From Fibrobacter sp. UWB16 (lineage in GTDB: Bacteria > Fibrobacterota > Fibrobacteria > Fibrobacterales > Fibrobacteraceae), in NCBI RefSeq assembly GCF_900215325.1, contig NZ_OCMS01000001.1:124001-188000 (forward strand): DNA of 64,000 nt, in the 5' to 3' direction. The notes under the pieces were generated by a model. That model was not told the origin of the DNA. It worked only from the letters and a program-made list of their open reading frames with translations, and made no database searches. The position numbers and the translations under genes are program-made. Shown piece by piece: positions 1 to 8,019 of the stretch (position 1 is its first letter; each line of letters begins with the position of its first letter).

Positions 1-398
1 GCCCGATCGACATCGCCTTCGTGGGTAGCTGCACCAACGGCCGCCTCTCCGACTTGCAGGCCGCCGCCGAAATCATCAAGGGCCACAAGGTCGCTCCGAC
101 CGTCAAGATGTGGGTCGTTCCGGGTTCCATGAAGATCAAGGTGGAAGCCGAACAGCTCGGTCTCGACAAGATCTTTAAGGAAGCCGGTGCCGAATGGCGC
201 GAAGCAGGCTGCTCGCTCTGCCTCGCCATGAACCCGGATAAGCTCAAGGGTCGCCAGGTCAGCGCAAGCTCCAGCAACCGTAACTTCAAGGGCCGCCAGG
301 GCAGCCCGACGGGCCGCACCATCCTCATGAGCCCCGCCATGGTGGCTGCTGCCGCCATCGAAGGCAAGATCACCGACGTCCGCAAGTACATCAAGTAA
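1..398 (+). CDS. leuC: 3-isopropylmalate dehydratase large subunit, C-terminal part
   Basis: The frame runs in from the left edge (codons from base 3), so only about the last 131 residues are present. LeuC pairs with LeuD to isomerise 2-isopropylmalate to 3-isopropylmalate in leucine synthesis in the cytosol. All three aconitase-family [4Fe-4S] cysteines are visible: one in VGSCTNGR just inside the window and the CxxC of CSLCLAMN (bases 210-221). The [12 protein letters not shown] stretch is the family substrate/cofactor loop. leuD follows 18 bases downstream, so the two are co-transcribed. Nothing appears broken; the truncation is only the window edge. Confidence 0.96.
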   Translation, partial: PIDIAFVGSCTNGRLSDLQAAAEIIKGHKVAPTVKMWVVPGSMKIKVEAEQLGLDKIFKEAGAEWREAGCSLCLAMNPDKLKGRQVSASSSNRNFKGRQGSPTGRTILMSPAMVAAAAIEGKITDVRKYIK

Positions 399-416
399 CG
401 CAAGGAGATTTAAAAA

Positions 417-1019
417 ATGAATTCTATCGACATTGTTAAAGGTTCCGGCGTTCCTGTACGCGGTAACGACATCGACACTGACCGTATCATCCCGGCACGC
501 TTCCTCAAGTGCGTGACTTTCGAAGGCCTCGGCGCAAACGCCTTTGCCGACGATATCGCAGGCCTCGCCGCTCAGGGCAAGGTCCACCCGTTCCGCGATC
601 CGGCCTACAAGAACGGCTCCATCCTCGTCTCGAACCAAAACTTCGGTTGCGGTTCCAGCCGTGAACACGCTCCGCAGGCCCTGAAGCGCTGGGGCATCCG
701 CGCCATCATCGCCGAAAGCTACTCCGAAATCTTCTTCGGTAACTGCGTCGCCATTGGCGTGCCCTGCTACAAGGTAAGCCACGAAGTGGCCGACAAGATC
801 CTCGCCTGGATCGAAGCACACCCGAGCGAAGAACTCGTCACGAGCACCGAAAGCCGCACGCTCAAGATGGGTGACGAAACCATCGAGCTCACGCTTGCCG
901 ACGGCCCCCGCGGTCAGTTCCTCGACGGCTCCTGGCACGCACGCTCCGCCCTCATGGCCAACGCCGACAAGGTGCAGGAACTCGCCAAGAAGCTCCCGTA
1001 CATGAACTTCTTGAAGTAG
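417..1019 (+). CDS. leuD: 3-isopropylmalate dehydratase small subunit
   Basis: A 200-residue protein of normal family length, the swivelling domain that completes the leucine isomerase with LeuC. Recognisable blocks are the N-terminal GNDIDTDRIIPARFL and the GCGSSREHAPQAL motif. A good ribosome site (AAGGAG at 401-406) precedes the ATG, and the gene lies directly after leuC. A palindromic element and a hairpin terminator follow, so this is the end of the leucine transcript. Confidence 0.97.
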   Translation: MNSIDIVKGSGVPVRGNDIDTDRIIPARFLKCVTFEGLGANAFADDIAGLAAQGKVHPFRDPAYKNGSILVSNQNFGCGSSREHAPQALKRWGIRAIIAESYSEIFFGNCVAIGVPCYKVSHEVADKILAWIEAHPSEELVTSTESRTLKMGDETIELTLADGPRGQFLDGSWHARSALMANADKVQELAKKLPYMNFLK

Positions 1020-1050
1020 GAAGTAGACGGTAGGAAGTAGACTGTAAAAA

Positions 1051-1077
1051 TGTCATGCCCGCCTCCGAGCGGGCACC
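1051..1077 (-). repeat. small palindromic element
   Basis: A hairpin with arms GCCCGC and GCGGGC; read on the minus strand it ends in GGGCATGACA, the orientation mark shared by the whole family in this window. It lies between leuD and its terminator and is preceded by a short direct repeat (GTAGGAAGTAGAC type) that also flanks the copy at 62090. Confidence 0.8.
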
Positions 1078-1090
1078 TTCCTTTCAAAAA

Positions 1091-1120
1091 CGTCCAGGTT
1101 AAAAGCCTGGGCGTTTTTTT
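1091..1120 (+). terminator. rho-independent terminator of leuCD
   Basis: Stem CGTCCAGG / CCTGGGCG with a 7-base loop, one G-T pair, and a run of seven T. Confidence 0.85.
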
Positions 1121-1175
1121 TATTTTGTACATTTACGTTTGTTAAAAAAACTACCTTCGTTTAAGGAGGTTTTAT

Positions 1176-1799
1176 ATGAAATTTTCGACTATCATTTCTG
1201 TATTGAGTATCATCGCACTTGTCGGCTGCGCGAGCGCTCCTCGTCAACGCAGCATCAACGAAATTCCGGAATACGGCAACCAGCCCAAGAGTGCAGAAAT
1301 GTTGCAAGCAGACCAGGAATTTCTAGCCCTGACAAAAGGCAAGGAAAAAGAATCCTTTGACCATATGATGGCTGTCGGATGGTCCTTTTTCAAACGAGGC
1401 GATATCGGGACCGCCATCAAGCGCTTCAACCAGGCGTGACTTATAGACTCTACCCGCTACGAGTCTTACTGGGGCTTTGCCGCCGCCGAAGGACGCCTGA
1501 ACAACTTCGAAACATCCAAGCATTATTATGAAAAGGCCCTCAACCACGGAGGCGACACTAAAATTCTGAACCCCGAATATGCCATCGTTCTCCGCGAACA
1601 AGCCAAGGCCGAAAACAACAGCGAAAAGCTCGCCAATGCAGACAACCTGTTCATGAGCGAAATCGAAGCGGGCAACGAAAAAGCAGCCTGCATTTACGCC
1701 TACCAGCTTTACCGCGATAACAAGAAAGAAGAAGCCTGCAAAATCATGGAATCTTGCCCAGATGATAAAGACAATCTGAAAAAGGCATGCGGGATGTAA
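1176..1799 (+). pseudogene. TPR-like lipoprotein interrupted by an in-frame TGA
   Basis: The first 87 codons start at an ATG with a strong ribosome site (AAGGAGG at 1163-1169) and begin with a lipoprotein signal ending in LVGC. The reading ends at a TGA at 1437-1439 after IKRFNQA. The same frame then stays open for 119 more codons to TAA at 1797-1799 and continues sensibly (LIDSTRYESYWGFAAAEG, then a helix-turn-helix repeat pattern and a Cys-rich C-terminus). TPR-type relatives commonly have Trp after FNQA, so TGG to TGA is the simplest change. The product was probably a periplasmic or outer-membrane TPR lipoprotein. Alternatives are a sequencing error or readthrough. No TGA recoding signal is seen. 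Confidence 0.75.
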
Positions 1800-1805
1800 G
1801 GGGAT

Positions 1806-1970
1806 TTAGGATTCATGCCTGTAAAAACCGTTAGCCAACGATGCAAGTTCTTTTCTGCGTTCCTCGGTAATCTGAGTTTTTCCAGCATGATTTGCCTCGA
1901 AATCGGCAAGGATTTCTTGTTCCTCTTCGTCTAGATTGAACTTTTTCGCATGCTTTTTAAAAGACAGCAT
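1806..1970 (-). CDS. small antitoxin-like protein, 54 aa
   Basis: ATG at 1970 and TAA at 1806-1808 give 54 residues. It contains NLDEEEQEILADFE, a pattern resembling the CopG/BrnA-type antitoxin family (inference from memory of the pattern; weak). The start codon overlaps the stop of the upstream gene (TAATG), so the two are translationally coupled. It is charged and has no membrane segment. No toxin gene is recognised beside it. Confidence 0.5.
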   Translation of the reverse strand: MLSFKKHAKKFNLDEEEQEILADFEANHAGKTQITEERRKELASLANGFYRHES

Positions 1971-2134
1971 TATAGACCATTCCTCACAGCTTCAATTTCA
2001 GCGTTAATTTCATCCAAAGACATTTCGAAGGCGCCAGCATAAACCGCATCCGCAGAGAGTTGCTGCATAGTTTTCAGCATTTTCTCAGATTGCATTTTGG
2101 ATTGGGCTATATTAGCTTCAAATTTATTTTTCAT
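1970..2134 (-). CDS. small RelB/antitoxin-like protein, 54 aa
   Basis: Start chosen at ATG 2134, giving 54 residues, the same length as its downstream partner; an upstream ATG at 2209 would add 25 residues of unlikely composition. The C-terminus MSLDEINAEIEAVRNGL resembles the tail of small antitoxins of type II systems. The stop overlaps the next start (TAATG). It could be half of a small toxin-antitoxin unit or a leftover from one; it sits next to hicAB. Confidence 0.45.
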   Translation of the reverse strand: MKNKFEANIAQSKMQSEKMLKTMQQLSADAVYAGAFEMSLDEINAEIEAVRNGL

Positions 2135-2339
2135 AGTCTTTAAGATATAAGTTATTTTCAATTCAACAACAAGCCCTCCTCCTTCGTACACACTTCCAGC
2201 ATTTTTCAAAAAGCTTCCAGAATGTCAAAATACGACATTCTTTTTATTTACATTCAAAAAAAGCAAATATTGTCACCTTTTTAGCCACGAAAGATAAACA
2301 AATATATTGACAAATCAACAAAAAGGTTGTATTTTTATT

Positions 2340-2514
2340 ATGATAATTTAGAGAAATATGCAAATACGCCGAAGATCATGGATGGGTTAAAGCTAGAGTT
2401 TCTGGCGATCACTACATCTACACCAAGCCCGGAAGACAATCAGTGCCGATACAAAGAAACAAGCACGAAATCGAGGGAGCATACTTGAAGCGCATTCTAA
2501 AGCAATTTGATTAA
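2340..2514 (+). pseudogene. hicA: HicA-type mRNA interferase toxin, 5' frameshift
   Basis: From base 2353 one frame reads EICKYAEDHGWVKARVSG, then DHYIYTKPG and a typical HicA end (KRILKQFD, stop 2512-2514). This matches the dsRBD-like HicA toxin, including the Gly-x-His segment carrying the catalytic His. No ATG, GTG or TTG occurs in this frame before about 2442. An ATG at 2340 followed by ATAATTTAGAGA is one base out of phase: removing one T from TTT at 2347-2349 restores a 57-residue protein starting MIIREICKYA, the usual HicA length. So the toxin is probably disabled by a 1-base insertion, or there is a sequencing error in a T run. hicB follows 14 bases later. Confidence 0.75.
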
Positions 2515-2527
2515 TCGGGAGGACATC

Positions 2528-2947
2528 ATGGATTACGCTGCAAAAATTGAAAAAGATAAAGACATGGGATACGTGGTTTCGTTCCCGGACCTACCGAACG
2601 TAAACGCATTTGGCGAAACTCGCGAAGAAGCTATTAAGCAGGCAAAGGACGCACTTGATGGAGCAATGGAATGCGACCTTGATATGGGTTATTCGTTCGT
2701 TTATCCAAAGACGATGCCTGATGCAGACAAAAACCTTGTCGCCATTCAACTATCCCCAAGAATTGAAGTGGCGTACAAAATTTTTGAAGCCCGCCGTGGC
2801 AAAACAAAAGCAGAAGTTGCAAAAGCAGCCGGATTCACACCGCAAGCGTACCAGCGTTTTGAGACCCCCAAAGGCACACCTACCGTAGAAACTCTCTACA
2901 AAATTGCAGCGGCACTCGGAAAAAAATTGGTAATCAAATTCGCCTAA
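2528..2947 (+). CDS. hicB: HicB-family antitoxin with C-terminal HTH
   Basis: A 139-residue protein. The start at ATG 2528 is set by GGGAGG at 2516-2521; a TTG at 2507 inside hicA would be in frame but has no ribosome site. Residues 1-50 are the partial RNase H-like HicB fold (GYVVSFPDLPNVNAFGETREEA). Residues from about 85 form a helix-turn-helix (KTKAEVAKAAGFTPQAYQRFE), which in relatives represses the operon. It neutralises HicA; here the partner appears frameshifted, leaving an orphan antitoxin or repressor. Confidence 0.9.
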   Translation: MDYAAKIEKDKDMGYVVSFPDLPNVNAFGETREEAIKQAKDALDGAMECDLDMGYSFVYPKTMPDADKNLVAIQLSPRIEVAYKIFEARRGKTKAEVAKAAGFTPQAYQRFETPKGTPTVETLYKIAAALGKKLVIKFA

Positions 2948-3031
2948 AGCTTGCCATATTCGCTGCTTACAACCTATTAAACATTTTGTATATTACAAAA
3001 TGTTTAACATACAACATTTCAAAAAAAACTG

Positions 3032-3556
3032 ATGAAAATCAAAAGAAACACACTTCTACTTTTGCTAGCATTTCTTTTGTTCTCTTGCTCACCGGAAAAG
3101 GAATCACCCAAAATCATGCTCACCACACCCATCGATAACATTCTCGTAGAAAAGGCGAAGCGCCAAATGCACTTGCGCAACGGCGATGTCGTTGTCAAGT
3201 CATACAGAATTTCATTGGGTAAGAATCCAGTCGGAGCAAAAGTCAAATCCGGCGACAACAAGACGCCCGAGGGCAACTACACCATCGAGAGACACAATCC
3301 CAAAAGCATTTTTCATTTATCGCTGAGAATTTCGTACCCGAATGCAGAACAAATCAAGGCCGCGAAAGAAGGCAACTACGAGCCCGGCGGAGACATCATG
3401 ATCCACGGCTACCCAAACAAGATTCCAGCGTTTCTCTTTAAATTCTGGCACAAGTGGAAAGACTGGACCGCGGGTTGCATCGCGGTCACGAACGACGAAA
3501 TCGAAGAAATATACAACGCCGTCAAAGACGGAACACCTATAACAATTCTACCTTAG
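3032..3556 (+). CDS. L,D-transpeptidase (YkuD) lipoprotein
   Basis: A 174-residue protein with a lipoprotein signal (lipobox LLFSC, Cys about residue 19). The YkuD catalytic core is clear: IMIHGYPN with the conserved His and WTAGCIAVTNDE with the nucleophilic Cys. Such enzymes cross-link peptidoglycan or attach proteins to it, in the periplasm. Here the domain is nearly the whole protein, with no peptidoglycan-binding module. There is no obvious ribosome site. The next lipoprotein gene begins 7 bases after its stop. Confidence 0.88.
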   Translation: MKIKRNTLLLLLAFLLFSCSPEKESPKIMLTTPIDNILVEKAKRQMHLRNGDVVVKSYRISLGKNPVGAKVKSGDNKTPEGNYTIERHNPKSIFHLSLRISYPNAEQIKAAKEGNYEPGGDIMIHGYPNKIPAFLFKFWHKWKDWTAGCIAVTNDEIEEIYNAVKDGTPITILP

Positions 3557-3563
3557 CAAAAAC

Positions 3564-4076
3564 ATGAACTCCATTAAAAAATCTTTAATTTTATTAATGG
3601 CCGCAACAGCTTTTTCCTGTAGCGACAAGCAAGAACAACAGCAACAGTCAAGCAGTACCACAACTACAATGTCGTCATCAGCAGAAGAATCTTCTTCAAG
3701 TGCAGTGGAGTCATCCTCAAGCATCAGTAACGCTCTTGATGCAAAAGTTTTCGAAAAAATCCTAACGTTCTACACCAATTACATTTTCGGAGACGAGTTC
3801 GCAAGCGATTCTGTCATCGCGAAGTATTGCACAAAGGAACTCGCACAAGAGCTTTCAAAAGCGTACAACGACGAGTTCAGCGATGGTGGCGGCTACGCCG
3901 TTTGGAAATTCCGCAGTGGCGCCCAAGATGGCGAAGACATTCATGAAATCGAAAAGATTGAATCTCTTGGCGACGGCAAATACCTCGTCCATTACAACGA
4001 TATGGGCAACAAAGGCACACACACCATCACCATTGTCCAGCAAAACGGCGATATATTCTTCGACAAACTAGATTAA
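3564..4076 (+). CDS. lipoprotein with Ser-rich linker, function unknown
   Basis: A 170-residue protein with a lipoprotein signal (TAFSC), then about 40 residues of Gln/Ser/Thr low-complexity linker, typical of Fibrobacter surface lipoproteins. The C-terminal 110 residues form a small alpha/beta domain (FYTNYIFGDEF, ending GDIFFDKLD) resembling periplasmic DUF3828-type domains; this is only an impression. It probably shares a transcript with the transpeptidase upstream and the acetyltransferase downstream (11-base gap). Confidence 0.8.
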   Translation: MNSIKKSLILLMAATAFSCSDKQEQQQQSSSTTTTMSSSAEESSSSAVESSSSISNALDAKVFEKILTFYTNYIFGDEFASDSVIAKYCTKELAQELSKAYNDEFSDGGGYAVWKFRSGAQDGEDIHEIEKIESLGDGKYLVHYNDMGNKGTHTITIVQQNGDIFFDKLD

Positions 4077-4087
4077 AAGGCAACCAA

Positions 4088-4525
4088 ATGGACATCAAAG
4101 TTCTCCGTGCAACAGAAGAATGGCAGCGCGCAGGCGCGTACAGCGTACGCATCCAGGCTATGAACCGAGCATACCATATTTCGCTCCGTGATGAATTCGA
4201 CGAGCACGATTGCGACGGCACGAAGTTCATCGTTTTACTAGATGATGAATATCCTGTAGCAACGTGCAGATTCTACGAGATTGACGCAAAAACAGCAACA
4301 ATCGGGCGCGTAGTCGTGATGCCGGAATATCGCGGTCAAAAGCTTGGCGCTATGGCCGTCCGCGAAGCTGAAAAATGGATTGCAGAATGCGGTTACAAAA
4401 AGATAGTCATCGACAGCCGTTTGGAAGCCACGGGCTTTTACGAGAAGCTTGGGTACAAACTCATCGGAGATCAGCCGCACCGCTGGGGCGTCTTTGATTG
4501 CACCCGCATGGAAAAAACGCTCTAG
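4088..4525 (+). CDS. GNAT family N-acetyltransferase
   Basis: A 145-residue single GNAT domain. The acetyl-CoA loop is GRVVVMPEYRGQKLGAMAV (motif A, V-x-P-x-x-R-x-x-x-x-G), followed by a conserved beta-strand and GFYEKLGYK. The substrate cannot be read from sequence. Its stop (4523-4525) abuts the stop of the convergent gene at 4526. Confidence 0.9.
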   Translation: MDIKVLRATEEWQRAGAYSVRIQAMNRAYHISLRDEFDEHDCDGTKFIVLLDDEYPVATCRFYEIDAKTATIGRVVVMPEYRGQKLGAMAVREAEKWIAECGYKKIVIDSRLEATGFYEKLGYKLIGDQPHRWGVFDCTRMEKTL

Positions 4526-5155
4526 CTATCCGCGATACTTTGTATTGTACCCGTGATTTTCGCGAGGGCGCAAGTCATTCGGGTACATCACATCGGCATA
4601 CACGTCTTGCTGGAGCTTTTTCACGATGTTGTAGACTTCGATGTAATTGGAAATGCTATCGATAGAAATTCCAGAATTCGTTGAAGTCATCCTTCCGTTC
4701 CGCGTTACAGGATTTGCCTGAGCTGACGTCGTGATAACATCCCCCACGCCAAACCACTGGTCAAAAATGCCACGGTGCAAATCAACGTGCGAAAGCTCTG
4801 CAAACGGTTTTGAATTGTAGTGTTTGCTGAAGACTCCGCCAGACGCATATATAGCTTTGTCCGTAACGATATAGTTCGTATTTTGGTAACGCCTAAACGA
4901 CAAGAGCGCCCCGCCGAGGTAAATCCAAACCGGCATCAGATGGAGCAACATGAACGGGACCAAGAAAAAGCCAATGTGTTCATCTTTGGACGAGAACGAA
5001 GCGCCAATAAAACCAAAATCAATAATGCCCCAAATCAATGCAAACGGAAGTAGCGGGTTAAAGACACTTTCGAAGATAAAGCACTTTTTATTGGGTTTCC
5101 CCGCATAAATGATTTTTTCGTCTTTACCAATTAACAGTTTAAGTTCGTTGTCCAT
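4526..5155 (-). CDS. bacterial PH-domain membrane protein
   Basis: A 209-residue protein. The N-terminal part has IGKDEKIIYAGKPNKK, two or three hydrophobic segments (about residues 30-90), then a domain with NYIVTDKAIYASGG and a beta-rich region, the layout of YdbS/bPH_2 membrane proteins. The C-terminal 30 residues are polar. Role unknown. The transcript converges on the acetyltransferase gene with no spacer. Confidence 0.75.
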   Translation of the reverse strand: MDNELKLLIGKDEKIIYAGKPNKKCFIFESVFNPLLPFALIWGIIDFGFIGASFSSKDEHIGFFLVPFMLLHLMPVWIYLGGALLSFRRYQNTNYIVTDKAIYASGGVFSKHYNSKPFAELSHVDLHRGIFDQWFGVGDVITTSAQANPVTRNGRMTSTNSGISIDSISNYIEVYNIVKKLQQDVYADVMYPNDLRPRENHGYNTKYRG

Positions 5156-5319
5156 AAAAATTGCTCCGGGATGACGGACAATAATAAATTACAATATTTA
5201 TTGGTATTTTGATAAATTACGTTTGTTTTTGTTTACAGTTTTGCAAGAAAGATGATATATTATAAGTACTCTCTTTAAGGAGAACGGAGAAAATCAATTT
5301 TTAGGGTATGGAGATTAAA

Positions 5320-5838
5320 ATGGAAGAACAGAACATCCATTCGGCAGAAGTACAAAAGCAAATGAGAAAGGTGGGGCTGAAAATTGCGTTTATCATGGCG
5401 CTTTTAATGAGCTTCGGGCTTTCGCTCACAGGCCAGCTAATGGCGGAACACCCGCCCGAGATGCCGACAATCGCTATCGTCATCGGATTCCTGAAATGTT
5501 TCGCATTGAGCTTTGTGATTAGCTTTGCGATTGGCTTTTTCGTGCCGATTCCCAAGGTGAATGCCGCCCTCGCCCGCAAGTTCCACCTACAGCCGCATAC
5601 GCCCAAGGCTCATTTCGTGGAATCGCTTGCCTCGAACTTGATTTACACGCCGCTTATCACGACAGCCATGGTCTGCTTCGTGTACTTCACAATGATGCCC
5701 GAGGGCCACAAGCCGCCGTTCCTTGCGATGTTCATCTTCTCGCAAGTCGTTTGCCTTGTCGTAGCGCAAGTGCTGATTATGGTATTCGTGCCGATTATCA
5801 TGAAACTCGTGCTGCCGAAAATGCCGCCGAGACAATAG
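5320..5838 (+). CDS. DUF2798-type four-helix membrane protein
   Basis: A 172-residue protein made of two similar halves, each with two membrane helices (IAFIMALLMSFGLSL ... FALSFVISFAIGFFVPIP; then LITTAMVCFVYF ... VVAQVLIMVFVPIIMKLVLP). The repeat of FVPI-P at the end of each half fits a tandem DUF2798. ATG 5320 is preferred over 5308 because GGAG at 5310-5313 has ideal spacing to it. Function unknown. A terminator follows at once. Confidence 0.75.
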   Translation: MEEQNIHSAEVQKQMRKVGLKIAFIMALLMSFGLSLTGQLMAEHPPEMPTIAIVIGFLKCFALSFVISFAIGFFVPIPKVNAALARKFHLQPHTPKAHFVESLASNLIYTPLITTAMVCFVYFTMMPEGHKPPFLAMFIFSQVVCLVVAQVLIMVFVPIIMKLVLPKMPPRQ

Positions 5839-5844
5839 CAAAAA

Positions 5845-5872
5845 CGCACGGGATGACCCGTGCGATTTTTTT
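5845..5872 (+). terminator. rho-independent terminator
   Basis: Perfect 8-bp stem CGCACGGG / CCCGTGCG, loop ATGA, then A and seven T. The loop plus arm resembles the palindromic elements seen elsewhere in the window. Confidence 0.9.
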
Positions 5873-5876
5873 ATAA

Positions 5877-6041
5877 GGCGACCCCGTCCCCATCCGCGGA
5901 TCATGACCACATAAGAGCTAGTTGCATTCAAGGCGAGTGTCGCGACAGGCTGCTTGCAGACTGTCATGATTGAGCCGAAGATGCTGACGCAAAGCGTCAA
6001 AGCTCTAAGTGGTCAAAGAAAATAAATCCGGGGTGACAAAG
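5877..6041. repeat. 165-bp structured repeat, copy A
   Basis: Same length as the element at 24925-25089, with seven differences. The ends are inverted (GACCCCG near the left, CGGGGT near the right). A second long inverted pair lies inside (GACCAC...AGAGCT with AGCTCTAAGTGGTC). Within that are hairpins GCGA/TCGC, ACAG-CTGC/GCAG-CTGT and GACGC-AAA-GCGTC. No open frame of note. It could be a MITE-like element or a structured RNA. Confidence 0.85.
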
Positions 6042-6058
6042 AATGCAAGATGACAATC

Positions 6059-6658
6059 TTAGCCGAGGCGTTCGTTCACAACATCCCAGTTGACGAGGCT
6101 CCACAGCGACTTCAAGTAATCCGGACGACGGTTACGGTAGTCAATGTAGTAGGCGTGTTCCCACACATCGAACGTAAGAAGCGGTTTCAACCCTTTAGTA
6201 ATCGGATTCTGGGCGTTGCCCTCTTGCGTAATCACAAGCTTGCCCGTATCCAAAGCCGAAAGCCAAACCCAGCCTGAGCCAAAGAGCCCTGCGCCCTTCG
6301 TCTGGAAATCTTCCTGGAATTTTTCGAAAGTTCCGAAATCGCGAGCAATCAGCTTTGTAATTTCACCCGTCGGGACATTGTTCATCGTCGGTGCCTTGAA
6401 CTGCAAAAAATACATCGCATGGTTCAAAATCTGCCCAGCGTTGTTGAACACGCCCCCATCGGCAGTCTTTACGATTTCTTCGAGCGATTTGCCTTCAAAA
6501 GCGCTCCCAGGAAGTGCAGCGTTCAAATTGTTCACGTAAGTCTGCAAGTGCTTGCCAAAATGAAAGAGCATCGCCTCCTGGCTTAATGCAGGAGCCAAAT
6601 CAGCCATCCCGTACGGAAGCACTGGCATTTCAAATTTTCCATTGACTGGTTTAAACAT
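6059..6658 (-). CDS. sodB: superoxide dismutase, Fe/Mn type
   Basis: A 199-residue cytosolic enzyme that dismutates superoxide. Metal ligands by family position: His33 (LFHFGKHLQTYV), His in LNHAMYF, and Asp and His in DVWEHAYYIDYRNRRPDYL. The GLFGSGWVWL and AQNP blocks are as in the Fe/cambialistic subgroup; the metal cannot be fixed from sequence alone. The start is set by a strong GGAGG 7 bases upstream on the minus strand. It is monocistronic, with the 165-bp repeat just downstream. Confidence 0.96.
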   Translation of the reverse strand: MFKPVNGKFEMPVLPYGMADLAPALSQEAMLFHFGKHLQTYVNNLNAALPGSAFEGKSLEEIVKTADGGVFNNAGQILNHAMYFLQFKAPTMNNVPTGEITKLIARDFGTFEKFQEDFQTKGAGLFGSGWVWLSALDTGKLVITQEGNAQNPITKGLKPLLTFDVWEHAYYIDYRNRRPDYLKSLWSLVNWDVVNERLG

Positions 6659-6787
6659 GAAGAACCCTCCTTTTTTGGATAGTTTTTATCATTGCTCAAA
6701 GTAAATATATACTCGTCCAACGCACTATCGTATCAAAAAAGTAAGAAATGATTATTCCATATTATAGGAGAATGCTCTATTAAACAG

Positions 6788-6841
6788 GAGATGCCCGCTT
6801 ACTTCGACTGCGCTCAGCACAGGCTCCGGCGGGCATGACAA
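6788..6841 (+). repeat. palindromic element with long loop
   Basis: Arms ATGCCCGC and GCGGGCAT enclose about 32 bases (containing CTTCGACTGCGCTCAG, a variant insert of the same family); ends in ATGACA. First of three copies in a row upstream of sodB. Confidence 0.8.
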
Positions 6842-6872
6842 ATCAACATAAAAACAAGGCAACTGTATAAAG

Positions 6873-6901
6873 GCAATGCCCGCCGATGGCGGGCATGACA
6901 A
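6873..6901 (+). repeat. palindromic element
   Basis: ATGCCCGCC-GAT-GGCGGGCAT hairpin ending in ATGACA; second of three consecutive copies. Confidence 0.85.
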
Positions 6902-6925
6902 GACAGGCACAGAGGCCAAGATGAA

Positions 6926-6953
6926 AGATGCCCGCGCAGAGGTGGGCATGACA
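6926..6953 (+). repeat. palindromic element
   Basis: GATGCCCGC...GTGGGCATGACA; third of three consecutive copies. The 300-base gap between sodB and the next gene holds little else. Confidence 0.8.
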
Positions 6954-6958
6954 TCGCG

Positions 6959-7447
6959 TTATTCTTCGGCGCCTTCTTCGTCGGCACCTTCATCCGGTTC
7001 AGCCGGAGCGATCTTACCGAGCAAGACACTCACATCAACAGAAACGAGACCTGCGAGGCTCTTCACGCCCGTCGTCTTGTTTTCTTCGACCTTAGCGAAG
7101 TTCGAAACGATGACATTTGCAGAGTTCGCTTCAAAGCGGCGAGTCTTGTTCGTGATGCTCATAGAGCCCTTGGTGGCCGGGAAGAACTTAGCCTCGAGCT
7201 TAGCCATGTCCTGGGTATTCTTGACGGTCTGGAGAGCGCCGCAAGCGATTGCCCAAGTACCCTTGTTCGTTTCAATAGCGCTATTGACAAGGTCAAAAAC
7301 CATGGTGTTGCCCTTGAAGGACTTGTTCGTCGTAGCTTCGTAATGTTCTCTAGCCTGGTTGACATAGTTGCCCTTCTGCATGAAGAGCATGGCGATAACG
7401 CCAAAGACGAGAACGGTAAGAGCAATGGAAATATTCTTTAAATTCAT
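6959..7447 (-). CDS. membrane-anchored protein, function unknown
   Basis: A 162-residue protein with one N-terminal membrane segment (ISIALTVLVFGVIAMLFM) and then a soluble domain facing the periplasm. The tail is very acidic (PDEGADEEGAEE). No family recognised. It is downstream of, and 11 bases from, a gene with the same plan (single N-terminal anchor plus helical region), and the two probably work together. Confidence 0.7.
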   Translation of the reverse strand: MNLKNISIALTVLVFGVIAMLFMQKGNYVNQAREHYEATTNKSFKGNTMVFDLVNSAIETNKGTWAIACGALQTVKNTQDMAKLEAKFFPATKGSMSITNKTRRFEANSANVIVSNFAKVEENKTTGVKSLAGLVSVDVSVLLGKIAPAEPDEGADEEGAEE

Positions 7448-7458
7448 GACGTTCTCCC

Positions 7459-8019
7459 TTATTCGAAATGGTATTCAGCCGGCTTTTCAATCTTGAGGCT
7501 GTTTGCAAGGTTGTACTGGACAAGAGCGCTATAGTCGATGTTCTTGAGCTTGCCCTTTGCGAAGCTGAACTTCACAACGCAATTCTTACCGCAAGCGACT
7601 TCCTTAGAGCCCTTTTCGTTCTTGACGAGGATGGAACCTTCGGCAAGGCCAGCCTTTTCGTAAATGCCGTTCTGCACAGCATCATTGATGCCAACGCTAG
7701 AATAAAGGTGAGAAATCTGCTTGAAACGGGCATCCTTGTCGGCCTGAATGGCAGCGAGGCTAGAATTGAAAGCAGCTTCGCTCTTAGCACCGGAGAGTAC
7801 AGTGTAAACGAGCTTCCAGGCCATGCTGTACTGGTCAACAGAACGCCACTGTTCCACGAGAACCTGAGTATTCTTTTCCAAATAAGCCGATTCCTGTTCG
7901 TTTGCAGTGCGTTTTGCCTGTTCCTCATAGCCGCCCTTGAGCGTCATCAGGATAACGATGAGAGCGACGAGGATGACAACGTCAGCCACGACGAGGATCT
8001 TCATTTTCTTTTTATCCAT
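7459..8019 (-). CDS. membrane-anchored protein, function unknown
   Basis: A 186-residue protein. After KKKMK comes one membrane helix (ILVVADVVILVALIVILM), then a helical, probably coiled-coil stretch (EEQAKRTANEQESAYLEKN) and a domain with two Cys (VACGKNCVV) that could form a disulfide in the periplasm. No family recognised. First gene of a two-gene unit with the protein at 6959-7447. Confidence 0.7.
   Translation of the reverse strand: MDKKKMKILVVADVVILVALIVILMTLKGGYEEQAKRTANEQESAYLEKNTQVLVEQWRSVDQYSMAWKLVYTVLSGAKSEAAFNSSLAAIQADKDARFKQISHLYSSVGINDAVQNGIYEKAGLAEGSILVKNEKGSKEVACGKNCVVKFSFAKGKLKNIDYSALVQYNLANSLKIEKPAEYHFE

Noticed and set aside
1437-1439. TGA as a selenocysteine or reassigned codon
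   Set aside because: No SECIS-like hairpin is evident just after it, relatives suggest Trp rather than Cys at the site, and several genes in the window end properly at TGA.
5877-6041. A tRNA-like or known riboswitch element
   Set aside because: Although multi-branched, it lacks tRNA landmarks, sits downstream of genes rather than before them, and matches no riboswitch core I recognise.
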